Positions 11,695 through 19,394 of a stretch of 44,535 bases of DNA are shown here, piece after piece. Under the pieces are notes generated by a model. That model searched no databases. It was not told the DNA's origin and saw only the letters and a program-made list of their open reading frames with translations. The DNA is from Magnetococcales bacterium (lineage in GTDB: Bacteria; Pseudomonadota; Magnetococcia; Magnetococcales; DC0425bin3), in the NCBI GenBank assembly GCA_015229045.1, contig JADGCJ010000013.1, positions 1 through 44,535 on the forward strand. The letters are read 5' to 3'. Every line of letters starts with the position of its first letter. Position 1 is the stretch's first letter. A program made the position numbers and the translations under genes.

Positions 11695-12498
11695 TCATTG
11701 TGCCATGACGCTGGGAAAAGGAACAAGCGGCAGCAAGAGGGGATAGGCAACCAACAAGATATCGCGCCATCCCGGGCGATATGGAGTCAGGGCGGGCAGT
11801 GGCAGACCTGTGACAACTCCCTGATCTCCAAGTTTCTTTTCCTGCTCGGCCATATCGATCATCATGTTGGTGATGAACAGGCTCGTCCGCTGGCTTAACA
11901 GGGGCATGGCATCCATCCAGCGTAACTCTTTATTTTTCTGCGTAATCTGATGGCGGGTAGCCGTCGCCATTGTGAGCAGACGACTGACGCACTCCAAAGT
12001 CCACGACAGCAGAGCGGCCCACTTTGTCACCGGAATGCCGATTTTTTCCAAGGGACCAAACAATCCACATACACCTAATATCAAATCTTCGGTGGATGAA
12101 ACCCGTACGAGCGCCAAGGCGAGGCTTGCCATAAGGATTAAATGGATTGCTTGATAAGCCCCAACGATCAACCCTTCCGTGCTGGGCCATTGAGAAAACG
12201 GCAACAGTGCACTTCCCGGGACAAAAAAACCGTGCAGGAGGAATAAAAAGAGGAAAAATACACGCATCTTCCATAGCGGCAAAAAAAAGTCACGCCATTT
12301 TATTTTGCCAAGCCAGGGAAGAAAAGCAACTGACACGATAGCAAGCCACCAGAGAGTTGTAGCGTTGCCAGCGTGTGCAAAGACCACCGACATGATGAAG
12401 AAGGCTGCCAATCGGCTACGGGGGTCACAGCGTTTCAGAAAACCAGGGGTCGGCAGAATTGGAACGGTGGCGGTTGACTGTTTGTTCTTCATGGCCAA
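11695..12498 (-). CDS. EcfT-type ECF transporter transmembrane protein (FmnA-like)
   Basis: 267-aa integral membrane protein of the CbiQ/EcfT family, with about five or six helices. It is recognised from the N-terminal DPRSRLAAFFIMSVVFA segment, the helix LVRVSSTEDLILGVCGLFGPLEKIGIP and the amphipathic region after it. In ECF transporters this subunit couples an ATPase pair to a substrate-binding S component. I do not see a clear A-R-G coupling motif; DQGVVTG sits about where one would be expected. No EcfA ATPase is encoded in the window. The start is either 12498 or the ATG at 12492. Its position before apbE, NusG-II and Gx matches FmnA in the flavin-based electron transfer locus of Listeria, where the EcfT homologue serves flavin export or supply. 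The actual substrate here is unknown. Confidence 0.75.
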   Translation of the reverse strand: MAMKNKQSTATVPILPTPGFLKRCDPRSRLAAFFIMSVVFAHAGNATTLWWLAIVSVAFLPWLGKIKWRDFFLPLWKMRVFFLFLFLLHGFFVPGSALLPFSQWPSTEGLIVGAYQAIHLILMASLALALVRVSSTEDLILGVCGLFGPLEKIGIPVTKWAALLSWTLECVSRLLTMATATRHQITQKNKELRWMDAMPLLSQRTSLFITNMMIDMAEQEKKLGDQGVVTGLPLPALTPYRPGWRDILLVAYPLLLPLVPFPSVMAQ

Positions 12499-12540
12499 CG
12501 AACTTCAGTATCCATAGCCGATGGTGCCGACACACCCAAC

Positions 12541-12597
12541 TACCGTTCTTCGCCCACTCGTTGCCGCTTCGCATCCATCTTGATCTGGAATTGGAAT
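12541..12597 (-). repeat. MITE-like element, partial copy 3
   Basis: This segment matches one end of the elements at 2402-2528 and 13201-13329. The terminal inverted repeat (CTTGATCTGGAATTGGAAT) and about 40 bp of adjoining body (CTCGTTG..CGC..CGCATCCAT) are recognisable, while the other half is missing or has diverged. It lies in the gap between rseC and EcfT, in the same orientation as the copy on the other side of rseC. Confidence 0.65.
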
Positions 12598-12680
12598 CAG
12601 AAGAGCAATCTCACTTGCACCTATCCATGCGATCCAGATGTATACGCGGCGCGCCGGTCTTTGATCAGGCTGCCAGGCGA

Positions 12681-13178
12681 TCAGTCATGACGACACTCAC
12701 CGGGCTGCAAATGAACCAGGTCGGCTGTGTCTTTGTGCAAAATATCGGTTATGACGGGCAAACCTTCTCTGGTGGTTTCCAGACGCCTGTTCCGGCGATG
12801 CAACCAGAGAAAAGCCAGCACCAGACACAACACTCCCGCTCCTCCTTCCAGACTTTCGACTCCTTGCGCCGAAAAGGCCATGACCAGGCCTATGTACCGA
12901 AACAGATATCCACCAGCAAAAAGAGCCAGTACCGGCACAACATAAACCAGGAAAGAAGAGCGCAAGAACTGCCGGTCGGAAATCTCAAGGGTCACGAGAT
13001 CACCGATTTTTGCCCCGAGCGGATTTTCGGCGCGGACGTGCACCTCCCTGTTGCCACCTCCAAGGGAGAGGGTTGCACAACCGGCTGCCTGATGGCAAGA
13101 ACCGCACCCACGCTGCTTCTGTCCGACCACCAGCGCCTGACCACCGTCCAGGGCAAGGACTACAGCCTGCTCGCGCAC
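12681..13178 (-). CDS. rseC: RseC-family protein (SoxR-reducing system)
   Basis: 165-aa inner-membrane protein. It begins at a GTG with AGGAGAG about 6 nt before it. An N-terminal domain carries the Cys cluster CGSCHQAAGC (about 25-34). Two transmembrane helices follow at about 75-95 and 110-128, then a basic cytosolic tail. RseC acts with Rnf-type complexes to keep the SoxR iron-sulphur centre reduced in enterobacteria and commonly travels with rnf genes. Here it lies immediately downstream of rnfH on the same strand but is flanked on both sides by MITE-like repeats. No soxR or rpoE is present, so its target in this organism is unknown. Confidence 0.85.
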   Translation of the reverse strand: MREQAVVLALDGGQALVVGQKQRGCGSCHQAAGCATLSLGGGNREVHVRAENPLGAKIGDLVTLEISDRQFLRSSFLVYVVPVLALFAGGYLFRYIGLVMAFSAQGVESLEGGAGVLCLVLAFLWLHRRNRRLETTREGLPVITDILHKDTADLVHLQPGECRHD

Positions 13179-13200
13179 GATACACTCTCCTGCCTTACCT

Positions 13201-13329
13201 GATCCGACTCCAGATCAAGCGTTCGCTTCGTTGACCGCCTCACTCACTCCTTGCCGTACCAACACGTACTGTTTCGTCGCTCACTCGTTGTCGCCTCGCA
13301 TCCATCTTGCTTGATCTGGAATTGGCATG
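13201..13329 (-). repeat. MITE-like intergenic element, copy 2
   Basis: A 129-bp copy of the element at 2402-2528, in reverse orientation. Its ends are GATCCGACTCCAGATCAAG and CTTGATCTGGAATTGGCATG. It differs from copy 1 by a 4-bp insertion near one end and scattered substitutions. It occupies most of the 188-bp gap between rnfH and rseC, so it lies inside what would otherwise be a continuous rnf-rseC transcription unit. Confidence 0.8.
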
Positions 13330-13366
13330 AGACTGGTCAGGACAAGACCAGGGGAAACGACACGAA

Positions 13367-13744
13367 TCAATTCTCTTTGTCTTTCGATCCGGCCATCTTT
13401 TTGGCAGCAGCAGCCCGCTGCTTGGCTGCGGCCAGCTTTGCCGACTTCGCTTTACCGGATTCATCCTCGGATTCGGTCTCGGACTCTTTTGTTGCACGGT
13501 CTTTTTTAGGAGGTTTGCCGAGGGCAGGCCGATAGATTTCCACTCGATCTCCGACCGACAGAACCTGGGTAGGTTCAACAATCTTGCTGAAAATACCAAG
13601 CTTACTGTTTTCCAGATTGATTTGTGGAAACTTTTCTAAAATTCCGGAGCGCTTCACCGCTTCGAGCGCGGTGATTCCATCCTGGGCTTCAAACTCGACG
13701 ACACTCTGATTTTTTGCTTCGGCATAAACAACCACGACTTTCAT
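13367..13744 (-). CDS. rnfH: RnfH family ubiquitin-fold protein
   Basis: 125-aa protein of the RnfH/UPF0125 family. The beta-grasp core occupies about residues 1-80: MKVVVVYAE, LEAVKRSGIL, LGIFSKIVEPTQVL and GDRVEIYRPALGKPPKKDRA. I use the ATG at 13744, preceded by GGGGAG at 9 nt, rather than the TTG at 13750. A Lys/Ala/Glu-rich tail of about 40 residues (to KDKEN) extends beyond the usual family length. It lies 36 bp after rnfE and is probably the last cistron of the rnf operon before the repeat. The molecular role of RnfH is not established; it is a small partner often encoded with Rnf or ratA. Confidence 0.85.
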   Translation of the reverse strand: MKVVVVYAEAKNQSVVEFEAQDGITALEAVKRSGILEKFPQINLENSKLGIFSKIVEPTQVLSVGDRVEIYRPALGKPPKKDRATKESETESEDESGKAKSAKLAAAKQRAAAAKKMAGSKDKEN

Positions 13745-13780
13745 CGGCAAATGCTCCCCAACAGGTTGGGCGGATGGTCT

Positions 13781-14404
13781 TCAACTGCAATGGCCACCCA
13801 CTTCTTTCGCGGCTCTTTTTGCATTCAACAATCTTACTGCCACCAAAATGAACCCAAGAACGATAAAGGCCCCAGGAGGAAGGATGAAGCCGATGGCCGG
13901 ATGAAAGGAAGACCCTGCGACACTCATGCCGAAAAATTTTCCAGACCCCAGCAGTTCGCGGGATGCTCCGAGGATGACCAATGCCAACGTAAATCCCAGG
14001 CCGGTCGACAAGCCGTCGATTGCCGAAGAGAAGGCTTTGTTTTTGCAAGCGAAGGCCTCGGCTCTTCCCAGGATGGCGCAATTGACGACGATCAAGGGAA
14101 TGAATATTCCCAGCACCCTGTGCAGATCCAGGAAAAAGGCATTCATCAAAAGATCGATCATGGTTACAAAGCTGGCAATGACAATGACATAAGCCGGGAT
14201 GCGTATATCGTTGGGAATGAAATTGCGGATCCAGGAAACCACAACATTGGATCCGACCAACACGAACGTCGTCGCCAGCCCCATACCGATGCCATTGATG
14301 GCGTTGGTCGAGACCCCCAACAAGGGGCACATCCCCAGAAATTGAACAAAGATGACGTTATTATTCCAAAGCCCGTCTTTGATGATGGTCCCGGTCTGGC
14401 TCAT
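13781..14404 (-). CDS. rnfE: Electron transport complex subunit RnfE
   Basis: 207-aa integral membrane subunit of the Rnf complex (RnfA/NqrE-NqrD superfamily, six helices). It starts with the typical GLWNNNVIFVQFLGMCPLLGVSTNA segment, whose Cys contributes to the intramembrane iron-sulphur centre shared with RnfA, and contains LIVVNCAILGRAEAFA and GFTLALVILGASRELLGSG. The ATG overlaps the rnfG stop by ATGA, so the two are translationally coupled. Length and motif order are normal. Confidence 0.95.
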   Translation of the reverse strand: MSQTGTIIKDGLWNNNVIFVQFLGMCPLLGVSTNAINGIGMGLATTFVLVGSNVVVSWIRNFIPNDIRIPAYVIVIASFVTMIDLLMNAFFLDLHRVLGIFIPLIVVNCAILGRAEAFACKNKAFSSAIDGLSTGLGFTLALVILGASRELLGSGKFFGMSVAGSSFHPAIGFILPPGAFIVLGFILVAVRLLNAKRAAKEVGGHCS

Positions 14405-15027
14405 GGCCTGATCTCCGTTGCTGTCTTTTCCACAGGGGCTTTTTCGAACAATTTGGCTTCATTTTCGACAAAAAATTCCAGTCCGTTTTTGACAGCTCTG
14501 ACCACAGCGCGCGGGGTGATGGTAGCTCCGGCAAACTGGTCAAAATCCCCCTTATCCTTTTTGACTCCCCACTTGACGTTGCTCAAGTTTTTTCCCTTGA
14601 AGGCATTTGGCCAGTCGGTTGTCGTAATCTTGTCTCCCAAACCGGGCGTCTCTTTGTGGTCCAGCACCTGGACGCTGGTAACCGTTCCGCCAACCGCCAC
14701 TCCCATCATGATGCTGATATCCCCGGAGTAACCATCGGGGGCAACCACCGTGTAGGCGGCTCCGAGGTTGTCACGTCCTTTGCGTCCACGATAAATGGAC
14801 ACGGAGTTACCTTTCTTGTCCAGCCGCACATCTTTCACGACCATGACATCCTGATCAGGTTGATTGTCAAACCCCTGGGGAAGAACCTGACGCAAAGCTC
14901 GCAAAAGTTCTTGTCGCTTGGCCTCGGCTATGGGGCCACGGGTGATGGCATCTGTTCCAGCCAACAGGGCGGTGGCAATCAAGCCGACAGCCATGAGAAT
15001 CAGACCCATTCTGAATAAGTTAGGCAT
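14401..15027 (-). CDS. rnfG: Electron transport complex subunit RnfG
   Basis: 208-aa membrane-anchored periplasmic flavoprotein. One N-terminal helix (MGLILMAVGLIATALLAGT) is followed by an FMN-binding domain. The flavinylation motif reads DQFAGATIT (about 163-171), with Thr169 as the likely phosphoester-linked FMN residue. The first position of the usual S/T-G-A-T is Ala here, but the acceptor Thr is intact. HKETPGLGDKI is the usual second family signature. GGGAG precedes the ATG by 7 nt. ApbE, the enzyme needed to attach FMN, is encoded about 3 kb downstream on the same strand. Confidence 0.95.
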   Translation of the reverse strand: MPNLFRMGLILMAVGLIATALLAGTDAITRGPIAEAKRQELLRALRQVLPQGFDNQPDQDVMVVKDVRLDKKGNSVSIYRGRKGRDNLGAAYTVVAPDGYSGDISIMMGVAVGGTVTSVQVLDHKETPGLGDKITTTDWPNAFKGKNLSNVKWGVKKDKGDFDQFAGATITPRAVVRAVKNGLEFFVENEAKLFEKAPVEKTATEIRP

Positions 15028-15050
15028 TAACGAACTCCCAAACGTTCATC

Positions 15051-16121
15051 CTAAGCGTTCTTCTTGGCTTTTCCGTACACCACGGGGTGGGTATATTGAT
15101 CCAACAGCGGGACCGTAGCGTTCATGATGACGATGGCGAAAGAAACCCCTTCCGGATAGCCACCCCAGGTACGGATAATATAGGTCAGAACTCCGCATCC
15201 AGCCCCGAAAATGATCTGTCCCAGGGGAGTCACGGGGGAGGTGACCATGTCGGTTGCCATGAAAAAGACACCCAATACCAAACCACCCGTCACCAGGTGA
15301 AAGACAGGATCGGGGTATTTCGTTCCGTCCAAAAGCCAAAAAAGAGTGGCTGGCACCAGACAGCCCGCCAGCATGGACACGGGAATATGCCAGGTGATGA
15401 TGCGTTTTACGAGAAGGTATACTCCACCTGCGGCCAGGAGAAGGGCAGATGTCTCCCCCAGGGAGCCAGACAGCAAGCCACCGGCAGCTTTAAGATAGCT
15501 GAAGGCATACTCCCCGCCCAGTGCGTCTTGCACTGTTTTTCCCATGCTCATCTGGATGCGATACTGTCCCAACGGCGTGGCGGAGCTGACGGCATCCACG
15601 ACCGTACCAGGGGCAAGATGTCCGGTCAGTATCAGGTTTATAGCATCTCCCAACGACAGGGCGTGCCCGGCAAGCAAGCCGGCTGGTTGGGGCCAGGATG
15701 TCAACTCGACGGGAAAGGAGACCAGTAAAAACACGCGGGCGATCAGGGCGGGGTTGAACATATTGAATCCCAACCCGCCGTAGACCTGCTTGCCCACCAG
15801 GATGGCAAAAAAACCACCAATGACACAGATCCACCATGGGCTATGGGGGGGCAAAGTCAAGGCCAGTAAAATACCTGTCAGAGCAGCCGAGAGATCTCCC
15901 AGCGGGGACGGCCGACACCTGAGTTTGACCAGAAGATGTTCAGTGACCACCGCCGTCAGCGTGGTTATGACGATGACCAGCAACGCAGGCCAGCCGAAGA
16001 CCAGTATCGACAGCACGGTGACAGGCATGAGCGCCCAGATCACCGTCTGCATGATCCGGGAAACAGAGTCACCCCCATGCACATGGGGAGAGGAAGTGAA
16101 CAACAGGTTTGATGGACTCAT
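15051..16121 (-). CDS. rnfD: Electron transport complex subunit RnfD
   Basis: 356-aa integral membrane flavoprotein of the Rnf complex (NqrB/RnfD family). I choose the ATG at 16121 (MSPSNLLFTSSPHVHGG), 28 bp after the rnfC stop with AAAGG before it; a reading frame continuing to 16274 is the Lys-rich end of rnfC in another frame. Signatures are SPLGDLSAALTGILLALTLPP, GLGFNMFNPALIARVFLL and the flavin site DAVSSATPLGQ, with Thr182 as the covalent FMN acceptor. The C-terminus carries FFMATDMVTSPVTPLGQ and GGYPEGVSFAIVIMNATVPL. It forms the membrane channel of the ion-translocating complex; whether Na+ or H+ moves cannot be read from this alone. Confidence 0.95.
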   Translation of the reverse strand: MSPSNLLFTSSPHVHGGDSVSRIMQTVIWALMPVTVLSILVFGWPALLVIVITTLTAVVTEHLLVKLRCRPSPLGDLSAALTGILLALTLPPHSPWWICVIGGFFAILVGKQVYGGLGFNMFNPALIARVFLLVSFPVELTSWPQPAGLLAGHALSLGDAINLILTGHLAPGTVVDAVSSATPLGQYRIQMSMGKTVQDALGGEYAFSYLKAAGGLLSGSLGETSALLLAAGGVYLLVKRIITWHIPVSMLAGCLVPATLFWLLDGTKYPDPVFHLVTGGLVLGVFFMATDMVTSPVTPLGQIIFGAGCGVLTYIIRTWGGYPEGVSFAIVIMNATVPLLDQYTHPVVYGKAKKNA

Positions 16122-16149
16122 TGACCTTTCCGTTTCCAGTTCCTTAACT

Positions 16150-17655
16150 TCAGGTGTCCTTGATTTTGGTTTGTTCGGCGGCCTCTTTGTCGAGTTTTCT
16201 TTTAGCCGCCATTTTGGCCTGCATCTCCTCTTTTTTACGCTCTTTGGCCTCTTTTTCCCGCGCCAATCTTTCATCTCTGGATCGGGCGCGCTGCCTGGTT
16301 AACTCAGCCTTGTTCCTCTCTCTGTCTTTGGCTTGTACGGCAAGTTTGCCATAGCGGAAGTAGTGAACCAGGGGAACGTTGGATGGACACACATACGAGC
16401 AGGTTCCGCATTCGACACACTCAAGCAGATCCACACCGACAAGTTTGTCAATCTGGTCGGTCTTGGCAAACCAAGCCATGGTGCAGGGAACCAGTCGCAT
16501 GGGACAGACGTTGGTGCAATTGCCGCAACGAATGCACGGCTGTTCCTGTTTTTCCAGGGAGTCATCCGAGGTCAGGGCCAACAGGCCCGAGGTTCCTTTA
16601 ACGACTGGAACGTTAGTCTGGTGCAGGGCAAGGCCCATCATGGGGCCACCCATGACCACCTTGCTCGTGCCGGGCTTCAAGCCGCCACAATGGGCAATGA
16701 CGTCATCGACGGTAGTTCCGATCAACACCTCGATGTTGGCAGACCGGGTGATGCCATGACCTGTCACCGTCACAACCCTGGAAACCAGAGGATGGCCCAA
16801 TTGGACAGCATCGCGGACGGCCACAGCGGTCGCCACGTTATGAACGATGACCCCAATATCCACCGGCAACCCCCGAGAGGGAACCTGGCGTCCGGTAATT
16901 ACCTCGATCAACTGTTTCTCCGAACCCTGAGGATACATGACCGGCAAGCTGACCACTCGCACCCCGGCTTCACCGGACACAGCCCTCTCCATGGCTGCGA
17001 TGGCTCTTGGCTTGTTGTTCTCAATACCGATGATACACTGCCTGGTTTGCAGGGCGTGGAGCATGATGCGTATTCCATCGACCACCTCCTGTGGGCGCTC
17101 TTCCATCAGGCGGGCATCGCAGGTCAGGTAGGGTTCGCACTCGACGGCATTGATCAACAGCAGTTCCACAGCCTTGTCGCGTGGTGGAGTCAGCTTGACA
17201 AAACTGGGAAAGGTAGCTCCACCCAGCCCGACGATCCCCGCCGCTTTGACCTGGTCTCGAACGACGGAAGGCTCCAGGGAAAGGGGATTGGCGACTCCTT
17301 TGAGCTGGGGATTCCACCTGTCTTCGCCATCAGGTTCCATGATCACACACGGCATGGTGAGACCGGATGGATGGCCCACGACGTGTTCCTGGATCGCGGT
17401 GATAGTTCCGGATGTCGGGGCGTGGATGGCAGCGGAGATGAACCCACTCGCACTTCCCAGAAGGTCGCCCTTGAGCACCTTGTCACCGACCTTGACCACA
17501 AGTTCACTCGGGGCACCCAGATGTTGGTGGAGCGGGACGACAAGCAGCTTTGGAACAGGCATCGACTCGATGGCACAATGCTCGGAAAGATTCTTGTGCT
17601 CGACGGGATGCACACCCCCGTGAAATTTCTTGAAGACAGAAGCTACGATGCCCAT
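16150..17655 (-). CDS. rnfC: Electron transport complex subunit RnfC
   Basis: 501-aa peripheral subunit carrying NADH/FMN-type and iron-sulphur domains. The ATG at 17655 starts MGIVASVFKKFHGGVHPVEHK, the normal RnfC N-terminus; an upstream extension to 17862 enters rnfB. GLGGATFPSFVKL is the NuoF-like flavin region. Two [4Fe-4S] motifs follow: CIRCGNCTNVCP (about residues 371-382) and CVECGTCSYVCP (about 410-421). From about residue 430 the chain is a Lys/Glu/Arg-rich coiled coil ending in EQTKIKDT, an extension typical of proteobacterial RnfC but of variable length. It couples NAD(H) to the ferredoxin branch on the cytoplasmic face. Confidence 0.95.
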   Translation of the reverse strand: MGIVASVFKKFHGGVHPVEHKNLSEHCAIESMPVPKLLVVPLHQHLGAPSELVVKVGDKVLKGDLLGSASGFISAAIHAPTSGTITAIQEHVVGHPSGLTMPCVIMEPDGEDRWNPQLKGVANPLSLEPSVVRDQVKAAGIVGLGGATFPSFVKLTPPRDKAVELLLINAVECEPYLTCDARLMEERPQEVVDGIRIMLHALQTRQCIIGIENNKPRAIAAMERAVSGEAGVRVVSLPVMYPQGSEKQLIEVITGRQVPSRGLPVDIGVIVHNVATAVAVRDAVQLGHPLVSRVVTVTGHGITRSANIEVLIGTTVDDVIAHCGGLKPGTSKVVMGGPMMGLALHQTNVPVVKGTSGLLALTSDDSLEKQEQPCIRCGNCTNVCPMRLVPCTMAWFAKTDQIDKLVGVDLLECVECGTCSYVCPSNVPLVHYFRYGKLAVQAKDRERNKAELTRQRARSRDERLAREKEAKERKKEEMQAKMAAKRKLDKEAAEQTKIKDT

Positions 17656-17728
17656 ACCGAGATCCCTATCGCCTTTCTGAACACCATACCGGATCCGATG
17701 TGGCCGGAAACCAGTGCCAAAAACAAAA

Positions 17729-18268
17729 TCAGTGAAGGGAAGTCGTGCCTTCAGGCTTGTTCCACATCCACGAGTACACGGTAACGGGCACCGGAACCAT
17801 GTCGATACAATCCACGGGACATGGTTCGATGCACGCTTTGCATGCGGTGCACATATCCGCAACTACCGTATGCGACTGTTTATTGGCGCCAACGATGGCG
17901 TCGACCGGGCAAGCCTTGATGCAGGCTGTGCAACCGATGCAGTCCTCTTCACGGACAAATGCGACCTTTGGCCCAGTATCCACTTCCATCTCAACGGGCT
18001 CAACTCCCAGCATGGCCGCAATCTTTTCCATGACCTCCACGCCACCCGGTAAACAGAGACCGACGTTGGATGTCTCTCCCTTGGCCATGGCTTCGGCGTA
18101 GGGATGACAGCCCGGGAAACCGCAGTTTCCACAATTGGTAGCGGGAAGCAGCGCCGTCAGGCCATCTACCTTTGGGTCACCCTCGATCTGAAATTTTTTG
18201 GCAGCGAACCCCAGCCCCAACCCGGCAACCAACGCCAAACTCCCCATGCTCAGTACGGCCTCAATCAT
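17729..18268 (-). CDS. rnfB: Electron transport complex subunit RnfB
   Basis: 179-aa ferredoxin-like entry subunit. The ATG at 18268 has a strong GAGGAG at 5 nt. One N-terminal anchor helix is followed by the Fe-S domain with Cys46, Cys49, Cys54 and Cys72 (NCGNCGFPGC... GLC). Two [4Fe-4S] motifs follow, CIGCTACIKACP (110-121) and CTACKACIEPCP (140-151). It accepts electrons from reduced ferredoxin and passes them to the membrane subunits. Its stop lies 73 bp before rnfC. Confidence 0.95.
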   Translation of the reverse strand: MIEAVLSMGSLALVAGLGLGFAAKKFQIEGDPKVDGLTALLPATNCGNCGFPGCHPYAEAMAKGETSNVGLCLPGGVEVMEKIAAMLGVEPVEMEVDTGPKVAFVREEDCIGCTACIKACPVDAIVGANKQSHTVVADMCTACKACIEPCPVDCIDMVPVPVTVYSWMWNKPEGTTSLH

Positions 18269-18311
18269 AAACGCTCCTCGAGAAGAAGTCGGAAAACAAT
18301 CGAACCAAGCA

Positions 18312-18890
18312 TTACTTGACGATGCCAGAAAACCCCATGAAAGCCAACGATAAAAGTCCGGCACTGATCAGAGAGATCGGCGATCCTTTGAACAGGACAG
18401 GGACGTCCGAAAGATCGATCCGCTCGCGCATACCGGCAAACAGGGTGAGTACCAACCCGAACCCGAGTCCTGCACCACAACCGTAAACCGAGGCCTCGAG
18501 AAAGGAGTGCCCTTTCTGAACGTTCAGGATGGCCACGCCAAGGACGCAGCAGTTGGTCGTAATCAGAGGCAGGTAGATACCGAGTGCCGAGTAGAGGACA
18601 GGGCTGGTCTTGTGGATGACCATTTCGGTGAACTGAACCAGGGCGGCGATGATCAGGATGAAGCAGATCGTTCGCAGATACTCGAGTCCCAGGGGAGCGA
18701 GGATCCACCTCTCGGCGATCCAGGAGATTCCGGAGGCGAGGGTCATGACAAACACGACCGAATAGGTCATGCCTATGGCTGTTTCGACTTTCTTGGACAC
18801 CCCAAGGAAGGGACATATCCCCAAGAACTTCGTCAACACGAAATTGTTGACAAAAACGGTGCTCACGAGAATAAGTATGAAGTCAGTCAT
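18312..18890 (-). CDS. rnfA: Electron transport complex subunit RnfA
   Basis: 192-aa six-helix membrane subunit, first gene of the rnf operon. It begins [34 protein letters not shown], and the Cys in LGICPF together with the one in ITTNCCVLG supplies the intramembrane [2Fe-2S] centre shared with RnfE. Length is standard. A 504-bp region rich in hairpins lies upstream. I found no strong Shine-Dalgarno sequence and no convincing sigma70 promoter directly before it. Confidence 0.95.
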   Translation of the reverse strand: MTDFILILVSTVFVNNFVLTKFLGICPFLGVSKKVETAIGMTYSVVFVMTLASGISWIAERWILAPLGLEYLRTICFILIIAALVQFTEMVIHKTSPVLYSALGIYLPLITTNCCVLGVAILNVQKGHSFLEASVYGCGAGLGFGLVLTLFAGMRERIDLSDVPVLFKGSPISLISAGLLSLAFMGFSGIVK

Positions 18891-19308
18891 TTCGTTTGGC
18901 CCTATCCTTGACTCTCCTGCACAGGCAGCGGGGAGAAAGCGCCCCGGCAGGTCTGATTGCGGTTACGACACCAGCTCCAAGGCACCCCGTCTCAACAGAA
19001 CCGATTCCGAGATGCGCAGAGATGCGTAGTTTTTTCAACATCGCAAAGACCAGGATGGCCCAGGAAGGATCGCACCCTTCCTGGCGGGGTTCGGGACACA
19101 GCCCCGAACAGGATCCCCCGCGTCACTATTTTTTCAACCGCAAAAAACACACTTCGAAGCAGACGCGGCTCAGCCAATCGTGAGACGACACACGGTACCT
19201 CTTGGGGCAACCCCTTCGCCCGTCTCAGCGGAGGACAAGACGACTTGCAGCCCCGGGCCTGCCGTAGACGTCATCCGCTGAAAACGAGCGACCCAACTTC
19301 AAACAAAC
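18891..19308 (-). other. Structured region upstream of rnfA
   Basis: No gene seen. The region contains a CGGGG/CCCCG hairpin close to rnfA and a perfect 9-bp hairpin CCAGGAAGG/CCTTCCTGG (19060-19084). Next comes GTTCGGG/CCCGAAC (19089-19109), then two overlapping longer stems. TGAGACG (19181-19187) can pair with CGTCTCA (19221-19227), enclosing GGGG-CAA-CCCC. TCAGCGGA (19225-19232) can pair with TCCGCTGA (19274-19281). The two stems share 19225-19227 and so exclude each other. If transcribed as the rnf leader this could form alternative folds. I cannot assign it to a known riboswitch. Confidence 0.4.
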
Positions 19309-19325
19309 CCCCGAGGAAAACGGGG
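19309..19325 (-). terminator. Intrinsic terminator after the decarboxylase operon
   Basis: On the minus strand CCCCG and CGGGG form a 5-bp stem with a 7-nt loop, followed by GTTTGTTT. It lies about 70 bp past the stop of the OadB-like gene. The stem is short, so termination may be partial and some read-through into the rnf genes is possible. Confidence 0.45.
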
Positions 19326-19394
19326 AGTCCCTTCCCGAGATCAACACTCCTCACGCCCGCCGTGCCAGAGGGGCGTTTGCAGAAAACGAAGCGA

